Origin: Vespa crabro
Taxonomy: Eukaryota; Arthropoda; Insecta; Hymenoptera; Vespidae
NCBI RefSeq assembly: GCF_910589235.1
Contig: NC_060972.1
Coordinates: 3,011,899 to 3,075,898 of the forward strand
DNA length: 64,000 nt
Direction: 5' to 3'
Below the pieces are notes generated by a model that searched no databases, was not told the DNA's origin, and was given only the letters and a program-made list of their open reading frames with translations. The position numbers and the translations under genes were made by a program. Positions 11,801 to 27,100 of the stretch are shown piece by piece. Position 1 is the first letter of the stretch, and each line of letters starts with the position of its first letter.

Positions 11801-13257
11801 TAAAATGAAGGAAGTGAAAAGAGAATTTCATTTTCTTCTAGGAAAACGTAATATTTCAGTTGATTTTCTAAATTAAGGAATAACATCTATTTTTAACAGC
11901 AAACTTTCGTGTTTGTCTCATTTATGGAACCAACCATGACGAGATAGAAGTTGAATTTCAAGGAGTTGCAATCAAAGGAGAGAGGAAAATCGTACGTGAA
12001 AGTTGTTTAAAACTAGTCTCTCTTCCTTCTGGGCTCATTGCAATTTCGCCTTTATATATACGAACGTTGAGTATAATCAAGTAGATTTTTATAGATACCG
12101 AATGATTCCTCTTTTTTTTTTTTCTACGACGCAATAGAATTTTATTTCTATTTCATTTGTGTGTGATTCACGAAATATTTCGTACATGCACATATTTTTT
12201 ATATTATCCTACTTTTATCGGTGCAAAGAATTTCATTTATGTTGACAATAAGATATTTTATATATATATATATATATACCCCGACCTTCTTACGAGTTTT
12301 TATTTTACATATTAATTTTATTTTACATGTTAACTTTTTATTAAACGTTGTACTATATTAAATTAATCAATAAGTAATATCGAAATTTTTAATTAAATAA
12401 TATTGAATATATTCGGTATAAAATATTGCATATTTCGACATTAATTATTGGCTATAATATAATATTAGGTTGGTCGATAAGTAATGTTGGAATTTTTTAT
12501 AAAAAATAAAGATACAGTGTTGTTTATTTATTAAATATAAAATAATAAAAATTTTGACATATACATTATTTATTAACCAATCTAATATTGTTAATTTTTC
12601 TATCGCAAATAACAATGGAATTCAATTACTTAATTCTGCAAATAATAATAAATTATTTTTATATTTTATGTAAATTAATTTTCTTACCTTTAGCACGTGG
12701 TTTGGTCAATAATTTAAGAACAATATTATCATAAGCCGTTTCTTCTGCCACTCCAGAATCTTTAACTAATTTCTCTTTAACTGCAATGCAAATGTCGTTC
12801 TTCGTTAATAATTCCTCAAGTTCTTCGAAAGCCTGTAAAGAAAGAAATGACATTTTTTACGATAGAACTTTTTTCTTTTTTTTCTTTTATGTAGAAAATT
12901 TAGATTATATATTCTTATATATTCTTCCTTTATAATCATTATTAGAAAATCGAAAGAAAAAATACAAAGGGTTTGGCGTGTATACACGTACATAGAAATA
13001 TGAAAAAGTAGTGAACAAAGGAATATCTAGTATTTTGATTTTTCTCAAAAAAAAAAAAAAAAAAAAAAAAAAAAACAGATGAAAAGATTTCGTTATATTT
13101 ACGAACAAAGATTGATGCTTTTAAATTCAAATATAATTGAAGAGAATTGAATTTTATAAATGTAAAAGTGTCGAAGTATGAAGTCAGCTAATGATATATA
13201 AAATATTAGTATTTTTAAGTCGATGCATTTCATGAAATTTCGACGAAGTTTAGGAAT

Positions 13258-13310
<53 letters not shown>

Positions 13311-15278
13311 CATTTTATTCGTTTTCTTTTTATGTGAATTACTTTTGCGCAAGTACCGTCCTTTTTATTTCGTTGTTGCAAGTTATTTTTCTTTTAAAAT
13401 GCTTTTAAAATGCAGTAGTATTATTCCTTACAGTGTAAAACCGGTACTCTATTTTTTTTTATGGTTACTTAAATGCAACAAGTGATGTTGCGCATTCGAA
13501 AGTTGTCTTTTTTCCCATGTATCTTGGATTACTTTCATGAAGATTTTCTCGTATAATATAGAAAAATTTCTTACCTTACCTAATGTACCTTATTTTTTTT
13601 TTTTCGTATTTTCCTTTATATATGTATATAATGACATATTTTTCTTTTTTAATAAGAAAAAGGAAGGTCACACAAGACGAAGTATACAACGAATGAATAA
13701 ACGCAAAGTATTATATATAGAAGAGGGTTCACTTAAAAGCATGAAACATTCCAAAAATTATTCTTTTAAAAATTTCTCGATAAAACATAGTCTCTGAGTC
13801 CTTTGGGAACAAAAAGTGCGAAAATATTATGGTTAGACTTAACTCTTCATGAATTTCCACGATTTCTTTTTTCTTTTTTTTTCTTTTTTCATTTTCCTTT
13901 CTCTTATTTTTCATAATATTGTAGTTTCCGCGATTGCGTAAAAATATTTCTTCACATTTAACGATGATATATGGCGTTAAATAAGCGATATTGATCCAAA
14001 TAGAATTCTTGAATTTTCGTGGTGTTTTTTATTTCTTCTTTTTTTTTTTTTTTCGAACAAAAGAGATTTTTTCGTCAAAATTCAGCTTTTATTTTGCGTT
14101 AATGAACGTAGATCTATATATACATACATACATATATGTTTGATTAAACATTCTCGAACGAATAAGAAAAATCGATTGGAAGAATTGGAGCTTATAATGA
14201 CGAGGAGAAGAATTTTTCAAAAGTGGGAACCATGCTTTTTCTTCTTTCTTTCTATTTCTTATAATCGATCGAACGAAATCGAGTGTATTCTGGGCGTTTT
14301 CTAAGCTAGGACACGGATGTCTGCTTAAGCGAGTGGAAAAGCGGCGTGCATAAATCAATGAGTGCCCAATATCTGGGTCAGTGGTCTCTATTCTCCTCGT
14401 TTACCCTTTTCCTTCTTCTCATTCATTTCTTACCTACGAGGAGTCTCTGTTTATTGTCTTTCCTTAGCGAAGCGAGCGACGTTTCGTGATAAATTACAAG
14501 TAGTACCAAACAGGAAAGCCCGTTTATATACGTGTACCTACATATTTTACAACCACATTACATTCAGGTTTTTACCCATCGTAACTTACTATGCTATAAT
14601 ATGTCCTTGGATATACACGAATTATGTTCCTTACGATCATGATAATGCTTATCGATGATTTATGTCTATCGATGACATAACAAATTACTTGAATTCTGGT
14701 AATTATTTTCTAAATTTTATCACCTGTTTTTTATTCTTAATAAGTGTCGTTGTTAGTAAAGAATTTATTATCGTATTAAAAAACGATAATTATCTAATTA
14801 TGAATAGATCCATAAATTAGTGTTCTTATCAATAGGGAACTTATTATAATTAAATGAAAATTATTTAGGAATGACATTTAATAAAATGCCTTTACGATAG
14901 CTTTAGAAAATTTTAAAAAATTTTAAACTTTTATTATTAGGTTGATTCATAAATAATTTATTAATTCTTTACTTACTATGGCACTTATATCGTTAAATTG
15001 TTTTATTTTCATTCTTTAGTTATTCGAAAATTGTAATGCATATTTTGTTGCATTATTTATTTTGAAAGTTTGTAACATATATAGGTACAACTGCAATGTA
15101 TTTCATTTTCCTACTTGGGAACTTATGAATGGAAGGATTTTGTCAAGAATACGAACGCCAATTTCGCATTATCGAAGATAATCCTTCTTCGTTATTGTCG
15201 ATAGGATAACCTAGAATAGATTGAAAGGATGGGACAAAGGGGAGCAATTTTCGTTTCAAAGAAAGAGAGAGATATAAA

Positions 15279-15319
<41 letters not shown>

Positions 15320-17830
15320 TTTAAAGATCGGAGAGATGAAGGAAACTTGTAATTTCTAACCCTCCTTATGAGAACTTCGATGAATATTTATTAGACCGAA
15401 AAGCTTTTGTATGTTATCGGCGGTCATGCGGTTGACCTTAATTTCAATTGATTAATACATCTCTTACTTGTCAAATAAAATGATTGATAAATTGTAAATT
15501 CTTAAATAAATTGCTGCGGGTGTATATATATTTATATATATATATATATATTATATATATATATAAAATAATATTACAATAACATTTGTATTTGATGTTA
15601 TTTATCTGTATATGATGTTATAAATTGGATATAATTAAAGATCAAGAGCATCGATTTCCACTATGTTTCGAAGAGCTACATAAATCACATCATTAGCCGA
15701 TAACGTTATTCGTTAACATGGATCGATATTCGTTCACAACACCAAGCTTTTGTTCTTCCCCAGAGAGTGTTCAGAATCGAGTAGGATAACAGGTAACATT
15801 GTGGCATGCTATTGTTTCACAAGCTTTTCTAATTATTAACTTTACGATCTGGACAACTATCGATATCGGTGGTAATGCCACTGTAATAATAATAATTACT
15901 GTCTCGTTAGCACATTGCTCGTTGGAATTTATACTAAATACACATTGACATACGCTTTTGTCGTTTATAGGTCATAAAAAATAATACTTTAATATTATCA
16001 CACTTTTCGCACGTATTATGCACTTGCTAATGAAAATTATTGTTAAGCTTCTATGAGTTGGTGATCATGTAAGTGACATAAAGTGAATAATTCTAAGCCA
16101 TATAAGATATTAAAAGACATGCATTAGTTTAATATCAGTTAAGAAATATTAATTTAAGTAGCGGAACAAATTATAAAATTTAAATTTTATTCTCAATTCA
16201 TTTGAATATTTTTACTTTACTAAATATACTCTCGTTACCAGAATAATTTGTCTCTAACAAATTAAAATGTATCATGTATCGTTACATCATAAAAGTTTGT
16301 TTATAAATATTAATAACAAACTGTTAAATAAATGTATTTTTATATATCTTTACGTACGTTGATATTGACGTCAACTTATAAAAAATTAATCATTTACAAC
16401 AAATTATTTATAATAAATAATTTATAACAAATGGCTTATAACAAATATTTTCTAACAAATTGTTTTGAAGATATTATCAATTATGCATTTATATATATAT
16501 CTACGTGGATCATTTGATGGCAATTTATAAAAAATTAATTTGCAATAAAAATTGTTTATAATAAATTGTTTATAAAAAAATTATTAAATATATGCAAATA
16601 CATGTATCTATGTACATCTATAAAGATCATTCGTTATCAATTTATAAGAAATTACTTCTTCAAATTGTTTATAACAAATTGTTTATAACAAATTGTTAAA
16701 CAATTGATTCATATATTTGTGTACACATACCTTAGTATTCATTTTATGTAAAATTAAAAAAAAATTCATTCATTGAATTTTTTATAACAAATTGTTTATA
16801 ATAATTTGTTAATAACAATAGGCTGAAAAAATAGTCTAAAAAATGCCCTTTACAATGATATTTGTTTCAAATCTCTACGACTTTTAGTTTCAGAGATATT
16901 ACAATGCAAATAATTAATATTTATTGACCCACTGGCCTACAAAATTTCTTGGAAAACGTAGTGACCTATATAAATTCTTGGAATTTCATTGATTTAAACA
17001 GCTGTAAGTAGTACTACTAGTAGTACTACGTATATATGTTACGCATTATGAATGAAAATCTTTCGATGGCAATATCTTGGCAATGGAAAGTCGTAGAGAG
17101 ATGACAGAAATACCATTTTAATGGGAAAAAAATTCTCTATTCATCTACATAATCGAAATATATCGTTATAATAGAATCGATTTTTTCAATATTTTCTAAT
17201 CTCGTATCTCGTCAATTTATCGTATATACACAATAAATCTTTCGATAAATTAATTTTCTCAAAAAAGTAATTTTTCGAGATTGATAATTTCTAACAATTG
17301 ATACGTGCATAAAATCATAGTAAGATAAAATTATAGTGAAGTGTATAAAAAGTAAAAATATATGACCCAGATCACTTTCATAATCACCGGCTCGTATAAT
17401 CTTTATCAAAATGTACGAGAGTTTTTTTGTGAGAATTAAATAACAAAGCGCTTTTTTACGAAGTTAATTTGTTTTTAACTTTTATACAATTTAGTCGTTT
17501 TTTTGGACCGCAGATAATATACGAATAAATACGATCCTATTTATTTTATGCATATCAACTTTACAAATTTGTTATATTTTTCTTTCTTTTCTTTTTTTAG
17601 ATCATTTATTCAATTATTTTTTAATTCGAAAAACACTACGTATATATTTTATTATCATTATCAAAGATATATATATATATATATCCATATCGTTTTTAAT
17701 GTAAAACTTTTTATAGTATGCTCTTTACGTTTCTTATCGTTTCGACCGGACAAGAAAAATATTCAAAGTAAAATATGAGAAGGATAGAAGATAAAATATT
17801 AATATACATACATAGATACATACATATAGT

Positions 17831-17887
<57 letters not shown>

Positions 17888-20800
17888 TCTTCCTGAATAT
17901 TTTTACCGGTTACATTTATTTTAACAGCGAACACATACAGAATAATAATTTTTAATTGGAGCAAGTGAGAAACTAAAGTCAACTAATTTTCTTAACGCAG
18001 TTAAGAGTTATCGCTTATATGAAACTAAATTGAAATGTTCCATGCGGACAAAGTTTCGAATGTATATTTCAAAGTCTATGTGTGCATACTCTCTTGTTTA
18101 TCTTATTAGAATTATAGTTTATTTCAATATACCTTATATTTATTTCTTTCTCGTTTCTTTTTTCATCGAAAATTCGATGGCGTTGATTAGATATACCAAC
18201 CCTACAGAGTTCTTTAATTAGCTTTACTTTTGTAGTTCGTTCATTGAATTTATTCACGGAATTCTCCAATTAAAAGTTCATCGAGTAGAGATAATCCAGA
18301 AAGTCTGAGTATATCGGTCTCCGAACTTATTTTCTATTTCACGAAATAACATTAATTTGTAATTACCATTATAATTTCTATTTTTATTCTTGCGAATTTT
18401 ACATGCAATGTATTTATGTATGTATATCTATGTGGACTTATAATCTTCGTTGGTAGTGACTTAGTGTATTACGTTATTTACATTATAAAACTACAATGTA
18501 CATATAGTATCGCAGTTCTATATGATTATTAAGCTACTCGTTGTTTTCAATAATAAACAATTATCCATAGATAATCTGTTCGCATCTTCAATAACATTAT
18601 TCCCGTGTTATACCTGAGATATCCTAGAACGATGTCAAAACCATCCTTGCACCTGTCAATCTACCTGCGCAAAGTTTCAATATTGCTTGATATATTTATA
18701 GCGAGGTTATTTGTGATGCTGTCTTATATTGCTATCTAATTTATCTATTACATATATATACATATATATATATATATATCAAGGATCTTTGCAAATCGAT
18801 CTTAAATTTATGAGATTTTAGAAGACGAATAATAGAACTTATTACGAGTCGATGTCAGCGTAATATTGATTTTTGAATATGATCTTTTAGAAATTCATGA
18901 ATATGAAAAATAGATAAGAAGAAAATGAGAGATAAATGGATAGATAAATAGATAGATGGATAGATAGATATATAGATAGATAAAAAGAGAGAGAGAGAGA
19001 GAGAAAATTAAATTTGAAAAGATTTTCTAATACTCGTAGAAGGTAAAGGTTTGGTGAAAACGATTTCTATGACCCATTTCGAGATCTCATTTGCTTTGAA
19101 TAGTGAAAAACGCTTTTCAATGGAAAAACAGAAGAATATCATGGTTTAAACATAATAATTTTGTTTAACGAACATTCTAATGGAGAAAGATTGATGAATT
19201 CCTCGTTGGCATATTTAAAATTCTTTTTTACAAACATGGCCTTCATTGAGCACAGAGCATTATTTCATTTTGACAAACGCGCTACCTTTGAGAACTCGGT
19301 CCGTGTATCGGTACAATGAAAATGGGTAGAGAGAAAAACGAGCTGCATTTACGTATTGGTTTATGACAAAAGTACTATCTCACAAAAGTTCATCTCTTTT
19401 ATTTCGTTCTAGTCTCAATTATTGGATTTTAATGTCTGTATATGACACGTTACATTCACGTTCAAATTTCGATTTTATTTACTCATGCTTCACTTATTGT
19501 AATTTAACATTCTTTATACAGGTAGCATTTAATAAATAATATTATAGAAAATAATGGCGAGTCTTTATGAGCGTACACACACACACACACACACATACAT
19601 CGTCTATAACATAAAATTAAATTCTCCATATTTTTGATTATTTGACAATAACTTTGCAAAGCATCAAAAATCTTGAAACTTTCATGTAACCGATTTTAAT
19701 TTATATTCTGATCAAGATTTTTTTCATCTATTGAATGCAATACGAGAAGTTTATTAGTACCTTTGGGAACTTTTACATCGTTCGTTATTCATTTTCTCTT
19801 TATTTTTATTTTTTTTCGAAAGTACTTTTTTTTTTATATAAAGATAAAAGAAAATCATATTACTGATAGAACGAAATCTTTCAATAGATTCTAGCGAATA
19901 TATCGTGAGTGATTTATTCAAATATAAAAAAGAAATAAAGAAAAAAGGGAATAACTTCATCCTTCTCCTTGTCTCAAAATGACATATTTCTTTTTTTTTT
20001 TTTTTTGATCTGTTTTAATATTTCGTAAATTTATCAAATAAGGAATTACTTACTTTGATTCCATAATTACTCTCCTCGTATATGATGGACACATAACTCC
20101 ATCCCATTTTTAAAACGATGTCTACCATGGCCTTGACCTGATAATGATCACTTGGTATTGTTCTGGTGAAATACTCGAAACGTTGCTTGTTCGAGAGTTC
20201 CGGACTCGTTGAGAAGAAGGAGACCTGTGAACATAAAAAGAAGAAAAGATAAAAAGACGATTGGTTTTCATAATACGGAGCTTAAAAGGTTACGTAATGA
20301 AATTGAAAAGAGAAAAAGAAGAGAGAGAGAGAAAGAAAAGAAGGAATAAGTGATAAAAATTGCGGATCGAAGACGGGAATATCTTTCTTACGAGTTTCTT
20401 CTCGATATATTTCCATAGAAAAATGAATTGTTTAATCGAAGTTCAAATTTTTTCGGTTTTGTGATAATTTGTTATAAAATAATTGTCGTATTTTCATATT
20501 AATTTTTGGAAATTCTTTTAGAGATATATGTTATAATTTTTATCTGATTAAAAATTTCTTTTAGATTATATTACAATTATATTAATAGTTTATATAGTGA
20601 GTTAATATAGTATACAGTATTAATAATTTATGTAGTATCTATAAGTATGTGTTATGTATTATTAAAATGATTATAATTTATTTATTTTTATTACATTATC
20701 TCATATTAATAATTTATATTGCTGTTGAATATAAATATTATACTATATATAATAAATAAATTATCAATATGAGTGTAATGAATAATACTTTTTAATTATA

Positions 20801-23800
20801 GAAAACATGAATTCATATATAATCACGTGATCTAAAATGCCCGCTCTAGTTTGACGCAACCAATCAACGCTCTTTTGAATTCGTCGTGTAGTAAAGATCG
20901 TAATACAGCTTTGTCGTCATATCGATTAAAGGTAATTAGTATATATTTTCTATCATAGATCATATTTCAATATACTAATCGATTTCCAAATATATATAAT
21001 TTCCGATTGACATTATTAACTTGTCGTAATAACGTCAATAATAAATGATATATGGAAAATAAATGTCAGCATCTATATTTTTCTTACAATATTTTTCATG
21101 ATTTTAAACCTTATTTCTATAGGGTATCGATTTATAGTGATTAATTTTCGATGTTTTAATTAATAAAATATCCATTTAGATAGTTTTTAAGTTCCTATGT
21201 CATATTTTTAATGTTTCGATATTTTCGTATAATAGATCGAAAAATTACGATATTTGCGGATCATATCGAAGATGACATTTTGCGCATGCGCACCAGGATT
21301 CATGTAATCATACCGGTGATATCGTCGCCATTTTGGAATCGTGAGTGCTACAGGTCGCAACGGAGCGTCGTCGTCACATTAATTACAGGTAATTAATATA
21401 CATTTTCTAATGTACGCTCTTATTTTATATACCAATCGATCGCGGAAAATGCGATTTCCACGTGTAAATGTTCGCAAGTCTTGGCATCGTCTCGTTTAAA
21501 AGATATATGCGAAAATAATATCGGTGTCTTGATATCTCCCACGGAGCTAAAGCGTCATATTTATTTCTCTAATTTTCTAATTATATTTTCGCGATACAAA
21601 TACTTTTCTCGTCTTTTAACGATGCTCTCATTAATAATCTTTCATTAATTTATCGCGTTCGGTATTATTTCGTTTTATATACGATATTCATATATGTGTG
21701 TATGTATGCATATATATACACACACATATATATATATATATATATGTTTATATACGGGTATAAACAATGCGTATACGGAGAACCTAGAACGTGCCAGCGA
21801 AAGTACGCATAAACAATCACAGGACGATTGAAAGTTAAGCCTTGGTATGACTCTCCCCTCTTTTTCACTAACGTGATACATACTCGTTCTTACAGGTTCA
21901 GACGTGTTTGTACTTTACTTACGTACAGTTGTCCCGATCAGTTCGTACATTATACTTTCTAGGTTAATTAACTTTTCATTATACATATATTATATATGAG
22001 AAGTTAAGCAAACCAATAATTAATTAATTCTCATATATATGTTCAATAAGCTCTGTTTAATTAAATTTATTAATCATATTTTATAACATATTAGATTCCA
22101 ATATATATATATATATATAGCATTTATATATGAATACACAGATCATGTATACATATTTATATTGTATACATTATATGTATGTATATATAATGAATGTATT
22201 TTATTGTATATATAAATTTACTTTTAATATTATTCTATATATTAATAATATCCTTGAATATTTTCATGTTATTATTTATTGTATTCAATTAATTTGTGGA
22301 CATGGACACATTCCATAACAACTATCATATACTTTCTGCTACTCTTCATATATAAGTGCATACAAATAAGTTTATTGTTAAGATATTTTAATTAAATTTT
22401 AACTAATATAGAAAGATAGAATTTTAACAAACTATTATGTTATATGACTTTGTATTAAGTCTTTATCTGTTTTATTATAGACTTATATGCTATATTATAT
22501 CTAGAGTTTTTACAAATATAAAACTTTATTTTTTTTTAATAAATTTAAAGATGGATCTCCATACGCAGCAACCTCCATGTGGTGAGATCTGGAAATCGGT
22601 ATTACGTACGTTTATTATGTTTTTTTTACATGATATTACGTACGCACTACCGGGCCAATGGCTGACGTTCGGTGCATTAGAAAATTTTTTAAGATATGTT
22701 CCATGAAATTTTAAAGAGTATTTTAAAAGAATATATTGGATATTTGAATAATTTAAAGAATGAAAAAGATATTAAGAAACATAAAGAACAATATAGAAAA
22801 TTCGCGTTAAATTAAAGTAGAATAAAATTTCAAGATACGTTTATCCGCATAATTAATATCATAAATATTATAATTTCAACGTTACTGCCCCATGTCTAGT
22901 TTTATTTTAATGCTATATCTTAATTTATAGGTATCCACGCAATTAGTATACTTCTTTAAACATATCCCTATTGCGATCATATCTATTTTTAAGCGATAAA
23001 TACAACGCGATTTTGATCGTTTGCTTTTATTCATTTATTTTAATATAGTTTATAAGTTTTGCAGTTACATCTTTTGAATGTTTTTTATTTCTTTTTTTTT
23101 TTTTTATTATTTTTATTATTAAAGCTTAAAACAAATGTTGTACAATTTCACTATCTTAGATCATGTAATTTGAAGAATATTATTTTTAATATGATATAAA
23201 TTGTGGAAATAAACGCTACAGCTTGCTTTAACCATTTTTATTCCATAGGTCTTCAGTTGTTGATCGTGCGCAATGCGATCATAGAGTCAGTGCTTGTGCG
23301 AAATAGTTTTGTTTGTTTTTGCAACCGAATAGGTTGCTTTAAATATAATATAAAATTAAATAAAATCGCGAATTAGAGTCAGTGTTGTTCGCCGATTAAG
23401 AATTTTTCGGTCGCGTTAGTAAATCAGAAAACAAGAATCTATGTCATCTTCTTGTTAAAACTATTTGTTCGCCGTGTTGTTAGTATCATTAACACACTTT
23501 CGGCCGATTCGGTGGAAGAGGATTGCGTTGCGAAAAATATTGTTATGGTCGAAAGTGTGAATTTAAAAATGTGCCCTTTTCATCTTTATCAACGGATATA
23601 AAGCTTCGTCTGGATGCAATCACATGTAAGTATATTTCTTTATTCTGATCATTATTTCTCATTCATTGTTTAAGTCATATTTTTTTTTTAATCATTTTCA
23701 TTCATTGAACATATTCCTTTGTAATGGAACATATAATTAAATTTCTTTTGCGATTCTTTTTAATTACAGATTAATCAACGATTCACCGTTTCATCGATTC

Positions 23801-24108
23801 AACATTTCATCGATTCAACGTTTCATCGATTCAACAATAATTTCAACCAACTTCACGACATCATTCGACCAACGTCGAGGGGGACGAGTGTTTTGGAGCC
23901 ATCGCAGAACTTCTTAAGTAGTAAGTGAAAAATTTTAAGTTCCTCTGGTGCCCATCATGCCGAGGATGAAAGGTCCATATCGGCACGGGTTACTGGTTGT
24001 ATTCGTTGATGTCCCATTGTCCAAAACGAGCAAAAGTGACCGTGATTAAGATCTTTGATTTTATTCACGAGTGGTTCCCCACATGTGTAGTTAGTTTTTT
24101 TCTTCTTC

Positions 24109-24140
<32 letters not shown>

Positions 24141-27100
24141 GTGTATATATATATATCAGGCTAGGGTCTTCTTGTTTCAAAATCATTTAATTAACAGTGC
24201 TGTTAATTAGCACTTTTTTCTCTCTTCGTTTTTGTTCGCGATATTAGTAATGAAATCGGGCATTCATTTACCCGATTTCGTCCAAATAAAGCATATAACG
24301 TGGTTTACGTTACATGCATTGCTTCGTACTCAGTCTATTTAATCGTGATTTACTTCGATATTTTGATATATCGATATATCATCAAATGAGCAAGAAGACA
24401 AACCCCTTTCGCGACGGATAGATTCTGTCAATTAAGTGGTGGATCATAATCCCGTTCTTTCATTAGAACAGCCATTTAATGAAAGGAATCGTCCGAGGTT
24501 GTTTTTTATATAAATTAAATTTTTCAATATATTAAATTTTTCAATAAATTAAATTTTTCAATAAATTAAATTTTTCAATAAATTAAATTTTTCAATAGAT
24601 ATTCACTCATTATCCAATTTCATAACCGCATAATGTGTATGTATATATACGAGATATATGCATATTTCATACCTACATGTCAACACAGCTCTACCGCGGG
24701 TCGCTCAAAGGCCCTTATGCGGTATGCAATGTGATAGAGTTGTATAAGATATTTTGCAACTCTAATTTTACCACAACGTGGTAACTATTATAATTATTAT
24801 CATCATCAATTCCCTCCCCCTCTTCCTCCTTTTGTTTGAGTCCTTGCTAATAAGGTAAGCAATGAGACTCGTAGAGTCACAGCCCGTTTAGGCCTAGTTT
24901 ATAAGTTAATCATTTTTTAGTTCAGGATTTTCAGCTCTAATTATATTAATACCCGTTTCTCCCCCCCATGCTTTCTGCGTTCTCATCTATGCGTTTGCCC
25001 AGGTGTTACTCGTATGGGTGAGAAACAGTCTGCGTGGGTTTAGTTTTAATTTTTTTTCCCTTTTGGCGGCTGTCATTGTGCTGGTGATTGCACGGTGTAC
25101 CTTGCACTTGTATGTGCGTTTTAGGTGGTGTATTGTACATCGTTTCGCGATAACTTTTTAATTAATAATAAATAAATATCTTATTGTATTAATATCGTTT
25201 TACATAGTTACCACATTTTTTTCTGTGGAAAATTTTAAATACTCGTATTTATTACTAGTATCCATGTATATACTAGTATGTACTAGTATTTTTGCTTTAG
25301 TCATATATGCAATAATCATTAGCCGTGGCAGTCGATTACAGCAATTGGTACGTACTCCTAATACATTAGAACAATACGCGGTTGAACTGGGGTGTCGGAG
25401 GTGCCCCGGGGCATGCTCTCTAGTGTAGGCTTTTGCACCCTGGTGGAATGTGAGAGAACCGTGGAGTGTATGTGTTGGTGTGAATGCTTTGCACTTTTTA
25501 AATATAGGTGATAGGCAGGCAGGTAGCATACCTTTTCTGAGTGAATGTCAAAATTTATTTTAAATAAGTAGGTAAGGACCGGATGATCCTGGATCCGATT
25601 CTCACTCAGAAGTGGGAAGTCCCGTCTCCGGGGATTTGTGAAGTTTCAGCAAATTTTACAATTATTCAGCATGTCTGAATTATCTTTTATTCCCTTTTTT
25701 TTCTTTTTTTTTTTTTCTTCTTTTTTGCTGACACTTTGCATCGCACGATATATCAGTATAAAACAGTTCGAAAAACTTTGCACTCAATGAGAACATTAGA
25801 TTCCATATCTTTTGAACTTAGCAAAGGACTTTGAACTCGTTCGATACTTAGTTATAAATTAACGCTTGCACCTCGCGATTCTTGAAATATTTACGAATCT
25901 ACATATTTTTTTTTTTTGATCCTAAAATTTCATAACTGCATAATGTGTATGTATATATACGAGATATATACATATTTCATACCTACATGTCAACACAGCA
26001 CTACCGCGGGTCGCTCAAAGGCCCTTATGCGGTGTACAGTGTAATAGAGTTGTATAAGACTTTTTGCAACTCTACTTTTACCACGACGTGGTAACTATTA
26101 TAATCATCATCATCATTAATCTCCTTCTCTTCCTCCTCCTCCTTTTGTTTGAGCCCTTGCTCAAAGTAGAATATACTTGCGTATATAAAATGAAAATATT
26201 ACAATTCTCGTGATGTTAACTTATTATCGAAACTTTTTTCATCTTTTAAGTGCAAGCAGTTAATCTTAGTTTGTAATAGGTTCATCGATTAGAATGAATA
26301 TTTATGTCTGCTGGAGCATTCGATTAAATGTGCCTGTGAAAATATGCACGGTTGGTGGATTCTTTGAGTCCATTGATTGTCCGCAGGCTAGGATAGTTTA
26401 ACGGTATAAGTCAAATATTAATGAATTTTTAAGTTTTCTTTTTCTTTCTTTTTTTTTTTTTTTTTTAATAAATAAATAAATAAATAAATAAAGATCATTA
26501 GAAAATCGAGACGCACCTAGGTAGAACAGGAAACGCAGTTAAGATACGTGTTGGGATTCGTCAGTGCCATTTGGGGTGATACATTCGCGAATTTTGCCAT
26601 GCTTCAGTGGTTATACTATTTAGAAGAAATTGATACTTTACGTCGCAAGCACTTACCGCTCGTTAGGTTAAGAATAAAAAAAAAAAAGAAAAAAAAGAAA
26701 CCAGCGAAAATGTGTTTTTTACTTCCCAACTCTTCCTTAGCTTGCGACTATTGCGTCTCGTTCAATGCGTGCGTTAACACGAGTGGTTTGAGTCTTGTTG
26801 CGTAAAGTGAGATCAGGTCGGGATTAGGTCGGTTTAGATTAGGGACGATTTCATTCTTATAGTATAATCCACTGCGGCATGTCAATTTTTGTGGGTGCGT
26901 TGCTTTGAACGGTAGGGCGTTTTTTGATGCGTAAACTTTATCTTGCGTCGCACGTAAGGAATGCTCCAATGCAATGGTTAGGGCACGAAGCAAGAAGAGG
27001 CTATATGCTGAAGAGGCCCCCACAATTTGTGGCTCAAGAGGGCAACTATCGTCTACAAGTCATTTTTCAAAGGTGATCGGCATGTCGAACCCTTCGTTAA

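Larger units (their letters stand above)
10298..12687 (-). other. mGluR intron c/d
   Basis: 2.4 kb of AT-rich sequence without recognisable coding. It contains the two small mariner-like MITE remnants at 12361-12585. Confidence 0.7.
12833..20053 (-). other. mGluR intron b/c (7.2 kb)
   Basis: No coding sequence recognised. Contents: poly-A/T near 13048-13075, (CT)n 13260-13303, a possible decayed mariner end at 14937, (GA)n near 15280-15316, imperfect AT tandem repeats 16260-16820, a fold-back element 16846-17125, (TA)n 17831-17886 and (CA)n about 19573-19595. A GC-balanced patch near 18620-18690 contains CACCTGTC and CTACCTGCGC, possible bHLH or zinc-finger sites. Confidence 0.6.

Noticed and set aside
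22437..22706. 89-residue plus-strand frame ending GEIWKSVLRTF...LENFLRYVP
   Set aside because: It overlaps the structured element at 22553-22663. The homologous copy at 32428 has a stop and a different frame, so the repeat is conserved as structure, not as protein.
24619..24848. tRNA-derived SINE
   Set aside because: No convincing A or B box, and copies share sequence beyond the (ATC)n tail. Kept only as an alternative.
26548..26805. 85-residue frame with non-repetitive ends
   Set aside because: It has a poly-Lys core from an A-rich run and no recognisable homology; composition and position fit a non-coding exon better.
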